From Goleter apudmare HA4340-LM2 (GTDB lineage Bacteria; Cyanobacteriota; Cyanobacteriia; Cyanobacteriales; Nostocaceae), in NCBI GenBank assembly GCA_019359495.1, contig JAHHHF010000108.1, positions 1 to 60,935 of the forward strand: a DNA stretch of 60,935 nucleotides, given 5' to 3'. The position numbers and the translations under genes are program-made. The notes beneath the pieces were generated by a model that saw only the letters and a list, made by a program, of their open reading frames with translations, was not told the origin of the DNA and did no database searches. Shown one piece after another: positions 36,990-46,710 of the stretch (its first letter is position 1; the number at the start of each line of letters is the position of its first letter).

Positions 36990-39900
36990 CTACTTCCCTT
37001 GCCCGTTTTGCTTCAAAAATAAAGTAATCCTAAACTCAGTCCCTTTGCCCACTTGGGAATCAACCTTGATCGCGCCACCATGTTTCTCCACCACAATTTG
37101 ACGGGCGATCGCCAGCCCCAAGCCGGTTCCTTTACCCACAGCTTTGGTCGTAAACAAATGGTCAAAGATTTTAGAGCAGGTAGCTTCATCCATGCCTTTG
37201 CCATTGTCTCGAATGCGGATCACGACTTGATCTCCTGTGCGCTCAGTCTGAATCGTAATAGTTTGAGGATTCGCGGTGAGTTCCTTTAGAGACTGAGTTT
37301 GAGCCATCTCATCGAACATATCGATCGCGTTTGCCAAAATGTTCATAAACACCTGGTTCAGTTGTCCAGGGAAGCATTGAATCTGGGGAATATCACCATA
37401 TTCAGTCACAACCTGAATATCAGGACGGTGTTCATTGGCTTTGAGCCGGTACTTGAGGATGAGAATTGTACTGTCTATGCCTTCATGAATGTTTGCCGTC
37501 ACAGGATGTTCGGTATCAGCGCGGGAGAAAGTGCGGAGGCTGGTACTGATGCCTTTGATGCGATCGGTGGCTCCTTGCATGGAATTTAGCAGTTTCGGCA
37601 AATCTTCTCTGAGGAATTCCAGATCGATGTCTTCGGCAAATTCTTGAATCGGTATAGCCGGATTGGGATGGTGTTGCTGATAGAGTTGTGTATATTCAAG
37701 TAAGTCTTTGATGTAATCTTTAGCATTGTTGATGCTGCCATTAAGGAAGCCAATCGGGTTGTTGATTTCATGGGCGACCCCAGCTACAAGGTTGCCCAAG
37801 GATGCCATTTTCTCACTTTGCACGGTTTGTAGTTGAGAATGTTCGAGCTGCTGTAACGCTTGCTCTAGCTCTTGCTTCTTCTGCCGAGTCTGGCTTTGAG
37901 CGGTTGTGCGATCGATAAATTGACCAATCTGGCGACCAATACTGATCAGCATTTCTAGGAAGTCATCGTCTGGTTGGAGTGTCTGGTGAGTAAATAAAGT
38001 GAGGACACCTTGAGTCGTCTGGGCATTTTGAATTGGAAAGCCAACTGCGGTGTGTAAGTTCGCTTGAACAGCCAAATCTCGACGCAGAAATTGGGGATTT
38101 TGACAAACATCTATTATCCAAACAGGGCTGGCGACAGCCCAACTTTTGCCGGGTAAACCAATGTCTTGAGCAAATTCACTTGTTTGAGAAGAGGCAATAA
38201 ATTGAGCAAGTTCGCTAGAGGGACAATGCCAAGTTTGGCTGAGTTTAAGGGTTTGGGTCGTTGGGTCAATCATCCATAGTTCACCCAAACTCCAACCCAG
38301 GTTGGTGCAGAGGGTTTCTACCACTTGGGAGGCCGCTACGGCCAAACTATCTGCCCCCGCCAAAATTTGAGTAATGGTGTACTGCACGAGTAGGTAACGT
38401 TCGGCACGTTTGCGATCGGTAATGTCAATGGTTGTGACGATGATTCGATAGATACGATTTTGCTCATTTCTCAGAGGATTCAGAGTGGTCAGCCACCAAA
38501 TGTCTCTTCCTTCAAAGGGAAGCATTTCTTCGTAAGAAATAGTTGTTCCCACTGCAAGACAGCGCTGATAGTTTTGTCGAACAGTCGCGCCATATTCTTC
38601 ACCTAGTAACGCCTCTGGATTTTTATTTATAACATCTGCAATGCAAATACCAGTTAACTTTTCAATAGATGGATTCCAGCCGACGAAGCGAAAATCCTTA
38701 GTGGGTGTAACGTCAACAACACAAATACCCTGACCTACACCTTCGTAGATGTTGCGTAGAAATAGTTCATTTTCACGTAATTGAGCTTCAGCTTGCTTAC
38801 GATCGCTAATATCCCGTGCAATTCCTTGTATTCCAATTACCTGACCCTGTTGATCCTTAATGGGGGAATGGTTGCAAGTAATCCAAAACCACGATCCATT
38901 TTGATGTTTCGTCCGAAATTCCACGTCTGATACTTTTTCTCCTATTTCAACCGACCTCTGTAAGGATGCAAAAACCTCTGCTTGATCGTCTGGGTGAACT
39001 AGCGGCACAAACGATTGATGCAAAAACTCATCCACTTCGTATCCCCACATATCTTTGAACTGCGGCGATAGATAGATAAAAGTACTTTCTGGCGTGACTG
39101 CATAAATCAGATCGTTAACATTTTCCACAAACGCCCGAAACTTTGTCTCGCTCTGTTGCAAGGTCTGATAGAGTCGGGCATTTTCGAGTGAAATAGCCGC
39201 TTGAGTGCAGAGGAAACTGAGTAACAAAATGCGATCGCGGGTAAATACGCCACGGGTTGAACGATTTTTCAAATCTACAATTCCCAGCAGTTTTCCCTGA
39301 TGCAAAATCGGCATACACAGCACACTCTTGGGTTGTCGCTCCAGCAAATACGCATCAAGCACAGGTAAGTCTGTCTTCAGGTCATCTATGACCACGACTT
39401 CTTGCGTATTTTTGACATAGTGAATCAGCTTCAGAGGTAGGTCTGGGTGTTCATCTAAGGGAGCCAATTCAGTCTCAATCGTCTCTGGAGTCGCAATCAG
39501 TTGGACTTGCCACTCTCCAAGGGAATTGGGCATGATCAGGACAAAGCGCCCTGCTCCAGAGTGTTGCAAAATGATTTGCGCGAGTTGATGCAGCAGTTCA
39601 TCGAGTTGAATGGTGCTGGCAAGGGTCTGAGAGGCTTTGATAATTGTCGCAAAGTCCAGCGCTTCATTGATGCTGGTGCTGGAACGGCTGGTTGACGTAT
39701 GGATAGAGAAGTTGGGAGAGGCGATCGAAGCCAAGGTCTCCATCGGGTTGAAGCTTTGAGCGGTTTGTTGCAGAATCGGGCGTAAGAGATCAGGGTAGTG
39801 CTGTTCGAGCTGATCGGTTTTGGCTTTTGCACCCCAACGGGCATAGCCATAGTAGGCTTCTTGCATATAGCCTGCGGCAACTTTTTCTTTGCCCCAGTTG

Positions 39901-42900
39901 AGGTAGAACTTGGCGGCTAGTTCGTTGGCGAGTGCTTCTTCTTGAATAAATCCATTAGCTTTAGCTCCTGAGATAGCCTGGTCGTAGAGAGCGATCGCCT
40001 CAGCTTGATTGCCCAACACACGATGGCACTCGGCTTCTACCAAGATATACTTATGCTGATAGTTACTCGGTGCGTGATGAGCTAAGTGTCTCATTTTCTC
40101 CTGGTTTACCATCACTTGCTCCAGTCCGACCTGCCGATCAGACTGGCTTTGCTGCGGTGTCATTAATGCCAGCAGTGCTAATGAATAATAGAACGTATGC
40201 GCTGAGGTGAGAAGAATACCAAAGGCAGCATCTTCGCTTTTTAAAGCATCATTAGCATGATCTAATGCGAGTGCATACTTCCCAAAGATATAGTCAGAAA
40301 TTAGTTTGGCGAGATGGAGACCAAAAAGGCATTGGTGATTGTGAGTGTTCTCAAAGTGAGCCAGAATTTCAGCGTCGGACGTGCTGTCGGCAATACTATC
40401 TGAACCAATCATCTCATCGGTGACTCTTAGCCAAATTTTAGATTTTTCAATGGCATGTTCTTGCTTGAATTGCTCCAGAATGGGTAAGTGATTCCGTTCA
40501 GATTCTTCAATTAATCTCAAGGGCTTGCCAATCAAAAATAAATGACCCAAATATCCCATGACGCAGTAGCTGACATATTCCATATCACCTACGGATAAAC
40601 CCACTTCGATGCCTTGAGTCAGAAGAGGTAAGGTCATGTCACCTGAATCTTTGCAAGCACAGGTAAAGACGGCAACTAGCATATTGACTTTTGCCCGAAA
40701 CGCTTGCGTTTGACATTGTTCTAACAGTGCCAATGACACTTGCCCGGAACGATGGGCGGCATCTAGATCGCCAATGGCGGCACATAGTAGTAATCCATAC
40801 ACTCCATAGGCGTAGGCAGCAAGCTCTGAATAGCCGCCGCGATCGCACAGATCCACCATAGTCATAACTACAGAGGGAAACAGTTCTGGTTTGACGTGAT
40901 GCGTGGCAGGCGTAATTTTGCTGAGGATGGTTAGAGCGGCAAGATATACCGGATCAGTCATTTGGGGTTGGCTGTCTAGCTGGTCAATGCGGGGCAGTTG
41001 CGGCAGATTTGCTTGCCAATTGCTACATTCAACGAGGGGCATCCCTAGTTCTGTCAGTGCGCTTAATCCAGTTTCAACTGCCTTGAGTTGCTCGCCTTGG
41101 GCTGTGTAAATTTGAACGAGGAGTTCATAGGACTTAATACAATCGATCGGTTGATCAGCCTGTTGTAATACAGTTTCAATAAGCGCCACTGCTGCTGCAA
41201 ATTCAACATTCAAGTAGAAAGCTTCTGCTGCCGCTTCGTGAACTTGTAAAGCCAGTGGGCGATCGGTTTGCCAACTGGCTGGCGGTAACAAATCCATGGC
41301 AATATTGGCATACTGAGTGGCTGAACTATAGGCAGTTGAGGCTTTAGCCTGTTGACAACCAGCCAAATTGAGTTGAATCAGCGATCGCTGTTCAATTGGG
41401 TCGGTGATTAAGGCAAGGCTAAGACCGAAATGATTGAGGATTTCAAACAGATATTCAGCCTGATTGTGTTGAAGTAATCGCCCAATTCTAAGATGAGTTT
41501 GCTGTCTCTGTGTCTCTGGAATCAATGAATAGGCGGCTTGTTGGACGCGATCGTGCAGAAACCGATAAGTTGGATTCACATTCTCTACTTGGGAGTTTTC
41601 CGCACCTTGGAAGAACTTATAAACCTGACTCGTGGGTAAAATCAAGCCTTCCTGCAACGCTTTCCACAACGCTGTAGCGGCATCTATAGACGATCGCTCA
41701 GAGACGATCACCAAGGTATGCAAATCAAATTGATTGCCGACACAAGCTGCTAGTTTCAAAACCTCTTGCGTCTCATCTGGCAACTTCTGGAGTTGCTGCG
41801 CCATGAACTCCACCACATCATCGGTGAGCGACAGGGTATTCACTTTAGAAATATCGCATTCCCAATAGCGCTGCTCTAGATTAAACGCAATCAAACCGTC
41901 TTCGTGCAATGCCTTGAGAAACTGCGTCAGGAAGAAAGGATTGCCCTGGGTTTTCTGCATCACCAGTTCTGTCAGTGGTTCTACTAGGGCGATCAGACAA
42001 CTTAACGTGTCTGCAATCAACTGATTCACATCTGCAAAATCAAGCGGGGCAAGCGTGATGGTATTCACGGTTATCTCAGCTTTCTTAAGTTCCTCCACCG
42101 TCAAAATAAACGGATGAGTAGGCGAAACTTCGTTATCCCGATAAGCCCCCAGCATCAGCAGATAGCCATTGTCACTCATCAACAGTTTGATTAATTGCAG
42201 CGAAGCCGAATCTGCCCACTGTAAGTCATCCAAAAACACTACCAAAGGATGCTCCGCAGTGGTGAAAACTTCAATGAACTTTTGGAACAGTAAATTAAAG
42301 CGATTCTGGGCTGCACTACCAGAAAGTTCTGTGGCAGGCGGTTGTTTGCCGATGATTTGCTCTAGTTCAGGAATCACCTCAATCAAAACTTGCCCATTCT
42401 CACCCACAGCAGCGAGAATCTGAGTTTTCCACTGCGCCAGTTGCAAGTCAGATTCAGCGAGCAATTGCCCCATCAAATCCCGCAAGGCTTGGACAAATGC
42501 CGAGAGGGGAATATTACGATTGAACTGGTCAAATTTACCTTTGATGAAATAGCCGCGCTGCCGGACAATTGGTTTATGTACTTCATTTACAACTGCCGTT
42601 TTGCCAATCCCAGAGAAGCCTGCGACAAGCATCAACTCAGATGCTCCGTTGGCAACGCGCTCAAATGCTTCTAGCAAGGTTTGTACTTCTGTATCCCGTC
42701 CGTAGAGTTTTTCGGGGATGTTAAAGCGATCGCTCAAATCCCTCTCTCCCAATCCAAAGCCTGCAACTGCACCTGTTTGTTTCCATTGCTGCAAACAGCG
42801 TTCTAGGTCATACTTCAACCCCAGCGCACTTTGATAACGGTCTTCTGCATTTTTCGCCATCAGCTTGACCACTATTTCGCTCACGATTTCCGGCACTTCT

Positions 42901-43634
42901 GGATTCACCTGATGCACAGGAGTCGCCATCTTGGCAATGTGACAATGCACCAACTCCATTGGCTCATCGGCAGTAAACGGTACGCTTCCTGTCAACAATT
43001 GATACAGGGTTACACCCAGCGCATAGAAATCACTGCGGTAGTCAATACCACGATTCATCCGTCCGGTTTGCTCTGGTGCTAGATATGCCAGCGTTCCTTC
43101 TAAATTGTGGGGACTTTGGTTCTCTTGATTTTCTTTCGGTAACAGGGAGGAAATACTGAAGTCAATCAATTTGACTTGTTTCAAATCGGGATTAATGAGA
43201 ATATTGGCAGGTTTGATGTCTTTATGTACGACACGATGTTGTGCCAACTCATGCAGAATATCGCATAGTTGCACAGCAATATCTACGCTCTGTGACCAGT
43301 GTAAGTTATATTGTTCCAGGTATCGGCTCAATGCCACACCGCTCCAATCTTCCATTACCAATGCATAACCACTGCCCAGAGTTTCTAGGCTCTGGGGACG
43401 AACAATCCCTGCGATGGGGAGATTTTTGGCGATCGTATATTGATTGCGAAACTGCACCAATTCGCTGAAGCTGGGATAATTGTTCCGCAGCACTTTAATT
43501 ACGACAGGACGTTGAGTTGCTTGTTGCTGTCCTCGATAGACGATGGTTCTTGAACCCAGATACAGTTGCTCAAAAATTTGGTAGCCAAGGATTTCCGGTA
43601 ATGAGTGGGGGGAAGAACTGTTTGAAGGTTTCAT
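36990..43634 (-). CDS. Giant hybrid Ser/Thr kinase - AAA ATPase - GAF/PAS - histidine kinase
   Basis: The protein has 2214 residues. Domains in order: Hanks-type Ser/Thr kinase (about 14-275), with catalytic-loop VVHKDIKPANI (HKD for HRD) and DFS in place of DFG near residue 158; AAA/ORC-like ATPase (about 308-560) with P-loop GFSGIGKT near 336 and Walker B VVFLDDLQWAD; a long helical TPR-like region (about 700-1320); GAF (about 1330-1490); two PAS domains (about 1495-1740); a second GAF (about 1750-1905); and a HisKA/HATPase module with phospho-His in GVAHEINNP near 1955 and N/G boxes NILANAID, DNGKGMD and GTGLGLAIAR. No receiver is attached or adjacent. These multi-kinases are typical of Nostoc. 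No membrane segment is seen, so cytoplasmic sensing is likely. Confidence 0.93.
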   Translation of the reverse strand: MKPSNSSSPHSLPEILGYQIFEQLYLGSRTIVYRGQQQATQRPVVIKVLRNNYPSFSELVQFRNQYTIAKNLPIAGIVRPQSLETLGSGYALVMEDWSGVALSRYLEQYNLHWSQSVDIAVQLCDILHELAQHRVVHKDIKPANILINPDLKQVKLIDFSISSLLPKENQENQSPHNLEGTLAYLAPEQTGRMNRGIDYRSDFYALGVTLYQLLTGSVPFTADEPMELVHCHIAKMATPVHQVNPEVPEIVSEIVVKLMAKNAEDRYQSALGLKYDLERCLQQWKQTGAVAGFGLGERDLSDRFNIPEKLYGRDTEVQTLLEAFERVANGASELMLVAGFSGIGKTAVVNEVHKPIVRQRGYFIKGKFDQFNRNIPLSAFVQALRDLMGQLLAESDLQLAQWKTQILAAVGENGQVLIEVIPELEQIIGKQPPATELSGSAAQNRFNLLFQKFIEVFTTAEHPLVVFLDDLQWADSASLQLIKLLMSDNGYLLMLGAYRDNEVSPTHPFILTVEELKKAEITVNTITLAPLDFADVNQLIADTLSCLIALVEPLTELVMQKTQGNPFFLTQFLKALHEDGLIAFNLEQRYWECDISKVNTLSLTDDVVEFMAQQLQKLPDETQEVLKLAACVGNQFDLHTLVIVSERSSIDAATALWKALQEGLILPTSQVYKFFQGAENSQVENVNPTYRFLHDRVQQAAYSLIPETQRQQTHLRIGRLLQHNQAEYLFEILNHFGLSLALITDPIEQRSLIQLNLAGCQQAKASTAYSSATQYANIAMDLLPPASWQTDRPLALQVHEAAAEAFYLNVEFAAAVALIETVLQQADQPIDCIKSYELLVQIYTAQGEQLKAVETGLSALTELGMPLVECSNWQANLPQLPRIDQLDSQPQMTDPVYLAALTILSKITPATHHVKPELFPSVVMTMVDLCDRGGYSELAAYAYGVYGLLLCAAIGDLDAAHRSGQVSLALLEQCQTQAFRAKVNMLVAVFTCACKDSGDMTLPLLTQGIEVGLSVGDMEYVSYCVMGYLGHLFLIGKPLRLIEESERNHLPILEQFKQEHAIEKSKIWLRVTDEMIGSDSIADSTSDAEILAHFENTHNHQCLFGLHLAKLISDYIFGKYALALDHANDALKSEDAAFGILLTSAHTFYYSLALLALMTPQQSQSDRQVGLEQVMVNQEKMRHLAHHAPSNYQHKYILVEAECHRVLGNQAEAIALYDQAISGAKANGFIQEEALANELAAKFYLNWGKEKVAAGYMQEAYYGYARWGAKAKTDQLEQHYPDLLRPILQQTAQSFNPMETLASIASPNFSIHTSTSRSSTSINEALDFATIIKASQTLASTIQLDELLHQLAQIILQHSGAGRFVLIMPNSLGEWQVQLIATPETIETELAPLDEHPDLPLKLIHYVKNTQEVVVIDDLKTDLPVLDAYLLERQPKSVLCMPILHQGKLLGIVDLKNRSTRGVFTRDRILLLSFLCTQAAISLENARLYQTLQQSETKFRAFVENVNDLIYAVTPESTFIYLSPQFKDMWGYEVDEFLHQSFVPLVHPDDQAEVFASLQRSVEIGEKVSDVEFRTKHQNGSWFWITCNHSPIKDQQGQVIGIQGIARDISDRKQAEAQLRENELFLRNIYEGVGQGICVVDVTPTKDFRFVGWNPSIEKLTGICIADVINKNPEALLGEEYGATVRQNYQRCLAVGTTISYEEMLPFEGRDIWWLTTLNPLRNEQNRIYRIIVTTIDITDRKRAERYLLVQYTITQILAGADSLAVAASQVVETLCTNLGWSLGELWMIDPTTQTLKLSQTWHCPSSELAQFIASSQTSEFAQDIGLPGKSWAVASPVWIIDVCQNPQFLRRDLAVQANLHTAVGFPIQNAQTTQGVLTLFTHQTLQPDDDFLEMLISIGRQIGQFIDRTTAQSQTRQKKQELEQALQQLEHSQLQTVQSEKMASLGNLVAGVAHEINNPIGFLNGSINNAKDYIKDLLEYTQLYQQHHPNPAIPIQEFAEDIDLEFLREDLPKLLNSMQGATDRIKGISTSLRTFSRADTEHPVTANIHEGIDSTILILKYRLKANEHRPDIQVVTEYGDIPQIQCFPGQLNQVFMNILANAIDMFDEMAQTQSLKELTANPQTITIQTERTGDQVVIRIRDNGKGMDEATCSKIFDHLFTTKAVGKGTGLGLAIARQIVVEKHGGAIKVDSQVGKGTEFRITLFLKQNGQGK

Positions 43635-43752
43635 CGCTGGGGATGGGCAGCATCTAGCCCTAGTATGAGTGTAACTACCCTGATATTGTTCCCCAAAATT
43701 TAGGCGATCGCACCATTAAGCCTCACTGAAGTCACAGAATCGAAATGCTCAT

Positions 43753-44013
43753 TCATTTGTGTTTAGGAAGAATCTGATTAGTCTTTATTGATTCTTGGTG
43801 ATGCCATTGCTGGATAAACCAATCGATCACTATCTCTAGCTTCTCTTCTTCTGGCTCATAATATTTTTCAGTGGTGGGCATAGGGAAAAAATACCCAATG
43901 GAGTATAAAAACACTTCTAGATCTTGCTGAAAGTTTCCCATCTGAAACAAACCAGATTGAATCCCTTCCTGTAGAATCTTAGCTACATTGTCTTCTACGA
44001 TTCTACCTTGTTC
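43753..44013 (-). pseudogene. C-terminal fragment of a TetR-family regulator
   Basis: The frame reading GRIVEDNVAKILQEGIQSGLFQMGNFQQDLEVF continues to the stop at 43753. It has the look of the ligand-binding C-terminal domain of TetR regulators (KILQEGIQSGLF followed by a hydrophobic helix). No DNA-binding N-terminus precedes it; a stop lies at the junction with the neighbouring truncated gene. It is called as a remnant at the edge of the cassette region. Confidence 0.55.
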
Positions 44014-44201
44014 CTATTGTAGCGTAATCGAAGGCTTGTTTCGACTAAATCATTGCCAATCTCGTAATCTCCCGTTTCAACATTGATTGAGACAATTTTT
44101 CCAATATTCTCTTCTGTTTCAACTTTGGCACGGATACTCCTCTCACAAAGTTCTCTCCCACGTCGGGCGATTTCTTGACTACTGAGTGCAGAGTATGGCA
44201 T
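43995..44201 (-). pseudogene. Truncated small conserved cyanobacterial protein
   Basis: The 68 residues begin MPYSALSSQEIARRGRELCERSIRAKVE and contain IGKIVSINVETGDYEIGND. The family is usually about 90-100 residues long and continues after SLRLR with a second motif. Here it breaks off into RYNRNKVES and a stop, exactly where the TetR fragment begins in another frame. A deletion or recombination joint is inferred. Confidence 0.6.
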
Positions 44202-44422
44202 ACATAACTCTCTATAGTTGAGCTGCTAGGTTTCTCATTTCATTGTAGGGCAGAAACCACAACCAATTTCAAAAGCTGGATCTAACTCACGCTACCTAAT
44301 AAGATGAGGCATTAACTTCTTTGCCGATGCTCACGAAATAAAGCTACCAACTACCAATGAGCATATAAAATTCCAGAGTCCATAAAAATTCCAGTAGGAA
44401 AGAATTGATGATAGCGGAACCC

Positions 44423-44554
44423 TTAAAGCCTCAACTTTCCAATAAAATTGACAAACACAACATCATGACCTCGCTGCCTTAGCTCTAACGCGATCGCAAT
44501 CATGGGATGAAGATCGCCCAATGTCCCTAATGTCGTCACAGCAATTCGACTCAT
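44423..44554 (-). pseudogene. N-terminal fragment of a UGT-type glycosyltransferase
   Basis: The 43 residues MSRIAVTTLGTLGDLHPMI followed by AIALELRQRGHDVVFVNFIGKLRL are the conserved N-terminal Rossmann segment of UDP-glycosyltransferases of the macrolide/rhamnosyl type. A stop follows, and downstream codons (GFRYHQ) recall the continuing family sequence for only a few residues. The rest of the gene (about 370 residues) is missing. It lies just beyond the last attC-like site, on the same strand as the array. Confidence 0.7.
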
Positions 44555-44650
44555 GCCCTTGCCTCTTGCTCCGCAGCATTTTTCTTATGCTACCGCTTTG
44601 AATGGCTCACCAACGACTTCAAACGACTGCCAACACCCGTAAACGAAGCA

Positions 44651-44737
44651 GCCCAACGGCTAAATTGAGCGGCTGTAAGTGATCTTAGCAACGCCACCAA
44701 GATCTCCAAACAGTCCGCCTCAGGGCTTATGTTATGC
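44651..44737 (-). repeat. attC-like site (a)
   Basis: On the minus strand: R'' box GCATAAC, inner arm GAGGCGGACTGT pairing with ACAGCCGCTC (extrahelical bases in between), further pairing AAGATC/GATCTT, and R' box GTTGGGC matching the GTTRRRY consensus. Length is 87 bases. R'' begins 9 bases after the stop of the Rieske gene, as in integron cassettes. Confidence 0.82.
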
Positions 44738-44746
44738 GGCTGGCAA

Positions 44747-45760
44747 CTACCGAGATAAATTTGGTTCGACAACTGCTGGAAAACTCTCAAAGTTACGCCG
44801 TACCCAATCCATTCCCACTTCATTATTCAACTTGATGTGCTGCGGTGTATTGGCATAAATCTTACTCAAAATCTTTGCGTCTTGCTCTATAACCACATCG
44901 ATCAGTTTCAGCAAATTGCCTTTGAGCAAGTGCGCGATCGGCGAATAAGCCCTCATATACATCAGCACAAATACACGCGATCGACGATCAGCTTCTGGCA
45001 GATAGAAGTGGCACTCCTTCAGGCTCAACAGTTTATCTTCACCATGCAACAATCCCATAAATGGGAAAAAGTTTTCTAGATGGGCTTCCAACACCTTTGG
45101 CATAGCAAGTTGAGCAGGATTTCTGAAAATGTCGCGAAATGTTGGTTGCTTACGGGGTTGTGACAAATAGGCATGAGAGTGTAACCCTTCATCGATAAAC
45201 CGCTTCACTTGCACTTCTTCGATCTCAAATAATTCGCGATGAGTGCCGTTTTGATGATTGTAGTCGTGCATATTCAGTAACAGGCTCAGAAGGTCAGTTG
45301 GAATGCTGCATTCTCCGGTCACTCCAATGAACTCGTACTCTGCTGCAATCTCATTCATAATTGAGGGAATTGGGATCTTCGGCTCGTACCCGCCATACGA
45401 CCAAATAAAATCTCCTTGAATCACTAATTCTAAAGGCTGTAGGAGCGATTTAGTTTGTTTGTTCGACCCTGGCAGAACGGTGCAGCCCAATGAATTAAAT
45501 TCCAATGCGTGAAAGGGACAGACGATCCGCGAAGCGGACTCCGAAGGAGTCGCACTACTGCCACCGGATCGCGTCACACACCACCCTTCTGACAGCATTG
45601 CGCCCATGTGAGGACAAGCATTCGGTAAAGCGCTAATCTTGCTATGACGGTCTTGCCAAAGCACATAATCTTGACCCAACAGAGAAACTTTCATCGGCTG
45701 ATTCGGCTTCAGCATCGAACGATGGGCTAAGAGCCACGGTGCGCCTTGCAACTGCTTCAT
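44747..45760 (-). CDS. Rieske 2Fe-2S oxygenase, alpha-subunit type
   Basis: The protein has about 337 residues. The ATG at 45760 is preferred to the TTG at 45772. The Rieske cluster motif is split: CPHMG near residue 48 and CPFHALEF further on, with 29 residues between the ligand pairs instead of about 16. The excess is encoded by a palindromic repeat at 45523-45571. The mononuclear iron motif NMHDYNHQNGTH keeps the D-x2-H-x4-H pattern. It should hydroxylate an unknown aromatic or lipid substrate if the insertion is tolerated. A TetR gene diverges upstream with a perfect palindrome between, and an attC-like site follows 9 bases after the stop. Confidence 0.82.
   Translation of the reverse strand: MKQLQGAPWLLAHRSMLKPNQPMKVSLLGQDYVLWQDRHSKISALPNACPHMGAMLSEGWCVTRSGGSSATPSESASRIVCPFHALEFNSLGCTVLPGSNKQTKSLLQPLELVIQGDFIWSYGGYEPKIPIPSIMNEIAAEYEFIGVTGECSIPTDLLSLLLNMHDYNHQNGTHRELFEIEEVQVKRFIDEGLHSHAYLSQPRKQPTFRDIFRNPAQLAMPKVLEAHLENFFPFMGLLHGEDKLLSLKECHFYLPEADRRSRVFVLMYMRAYSPIAHLLKGNLLKLIDVVIEQDAKILSKIYANTPQHIKLNNEVGMDWVRRNFESFPAVVEPNLSR
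45523..45571. repeat. Palindromic repeat inserted inside the Rieske gene
   Basis: Termini CGATCCG (45523-45529) and CGGATCG (45565-45571) are inverted. Inside are two hairpins, CCGCgaaGCGG and ACTCCgaaGGAGT. Nested-palindrome units of this kind are interspersed in Nostoc genomes. The insertion keeps the reading frame and adds Ser/Gly/Thr-rich residues between the iron-sulfur ligands. Confidence 0.75.
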
Positions 45761-45772
45761 AATGATTTGCAA

Positions 45773-45792
45773 CTTACTAATTAATTAGTAAG
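45773..45792. promoter_or_regulatory. Perfect 20-bp palindrome, TetR operator candidate
   Basis: CTTACTAATT followed by AATTAGTAAG lies 12 bases before the Rieske ATG, in the spacer between the Rieske gene and a divergent TetR gene. Position and symmetry are those of a TetR-family operator. Confidence 0.72.
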
Positions 45793-45892
45793 CTTATCAA
45801 ACACTGATTGATTGGTCAATCCAACGGTTGAAAGCATTCAGCCTAACTCGCGCTTTGGTACGATAGAGAGGCACACGATGAATTAAAATACC

Positions 45893-46543
45893 GTGGTTCG
45901 ATCCCGTAAACGAGTTGCAAAATCCATTCGCCCAGTTCGAGATGCTGAGATGACCCAGCAGCAAATTCTCGATGCCGCAGAGCAAGAATTTTCGCGGCAT
46001 GGCTTAAACGGTGCGCGGATGAATGCGATCGCCGAACGCGCCCAGGTGACAACCGCAGCCCTTCATTATTATTTTGAGAATAAGGAAAGCCTGTACAAGG
46101 CAGTCTTACAACGTCCGGTTAATGAAGTGCAAACCCTGCTTGGGCAATTGAACTTTGATGAGCTACCTGCTGAAGAAGCCCTCAAGCAGATTATCCGGAT
46201 TGCGATTGCCAACGAAGCGAAAAATCCTCAGCGCCAAATGCTGTGGTTTCAGGAAGCCAGTCAAAATCAAGGATTGTACTTCAAGGAATGCAACGTTTTG
46301 AGCCTTCATGAACATCTGCTCAAAATTCTGGAACGAGGCATTGCAGGAGGAGATTTTCGCCCTCTCAAACCGTTTTTAGCATTGACCCATATTTTGAGTG
46401 TTTGCCTGTTCTACTTCACGGTGCATGAAAACTGGAAACATTTAATGCCCAAGATTGAGCGTCTGAGTCCAGAAATGATTGAGCAACATACTGAAGAAGC
46501 GATCTCTTTTATTTTGGCGGGTGTGAAGCGATCGCACGAGTAA
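45893..46543 (+). CDS. TetR-family regulator
   Basis: The protein has 216 residues from a GTG start at 45893; the ATG at 45950 is an alternative. The N-terminal HTH reads QILDAAEQEFSRHGLNGARMNAIAERAQVTTAALHYYFENKESLYKAV. The C-terminal domain is all helical. It diverges from the Rieske gene and very likely represses it through the 20-bp palindrome. The inducer is unknown. Confidence 0.9.
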   Translation: MVRSRKRVAKSIRPVRDAEMTQQQILDAAEQEFSRHGLNGARMNAIAERAQVTTAALHYYFENKESLYKAVLQRPVNEVQTLLGQLNFDELPAEEALKQIIRIAIANEAKNPQRQMLWFQEASQNQGLYFKECNVLSLHEHLLKILERGIAGGDFRPLKPFLALTHILSVCLFYFTVHENWKHLMPKIERLSPEMIEQHTEEAISFILAGVKRSHE

Positions 46544-46608
46544 CGCAACCCAATTCTGAATACCAACAGATAAGCTTCAAGTTACTGCCTTGACCCAGAA
46601 ACGAAGCC

Positions 46609-46695
46609 GCATAACGGTCGTGTTCAGAGACTGCCGATCACCTTTGTCACATCGTCAGTGGCTCTCAACAATCCGCTGCACCACGGTTGTTATGC
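46609..46695 (-). repeat. attC-like site (b)
   Basis: Minus strand: R'' GCATAAC, then AACCGTGGTG, inner arms GTTGAGAG..ACTG and CAGTCTCTGAAC, and R' GTTATGC. Length is 87 bases. R' is the exact complement of R'' in site (a). The SnoaL gene ends 15 bases before R''. Confidence 0.8.
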
Positions 46696-46710
46696 AGCGA
46701 TCGCCACCGA

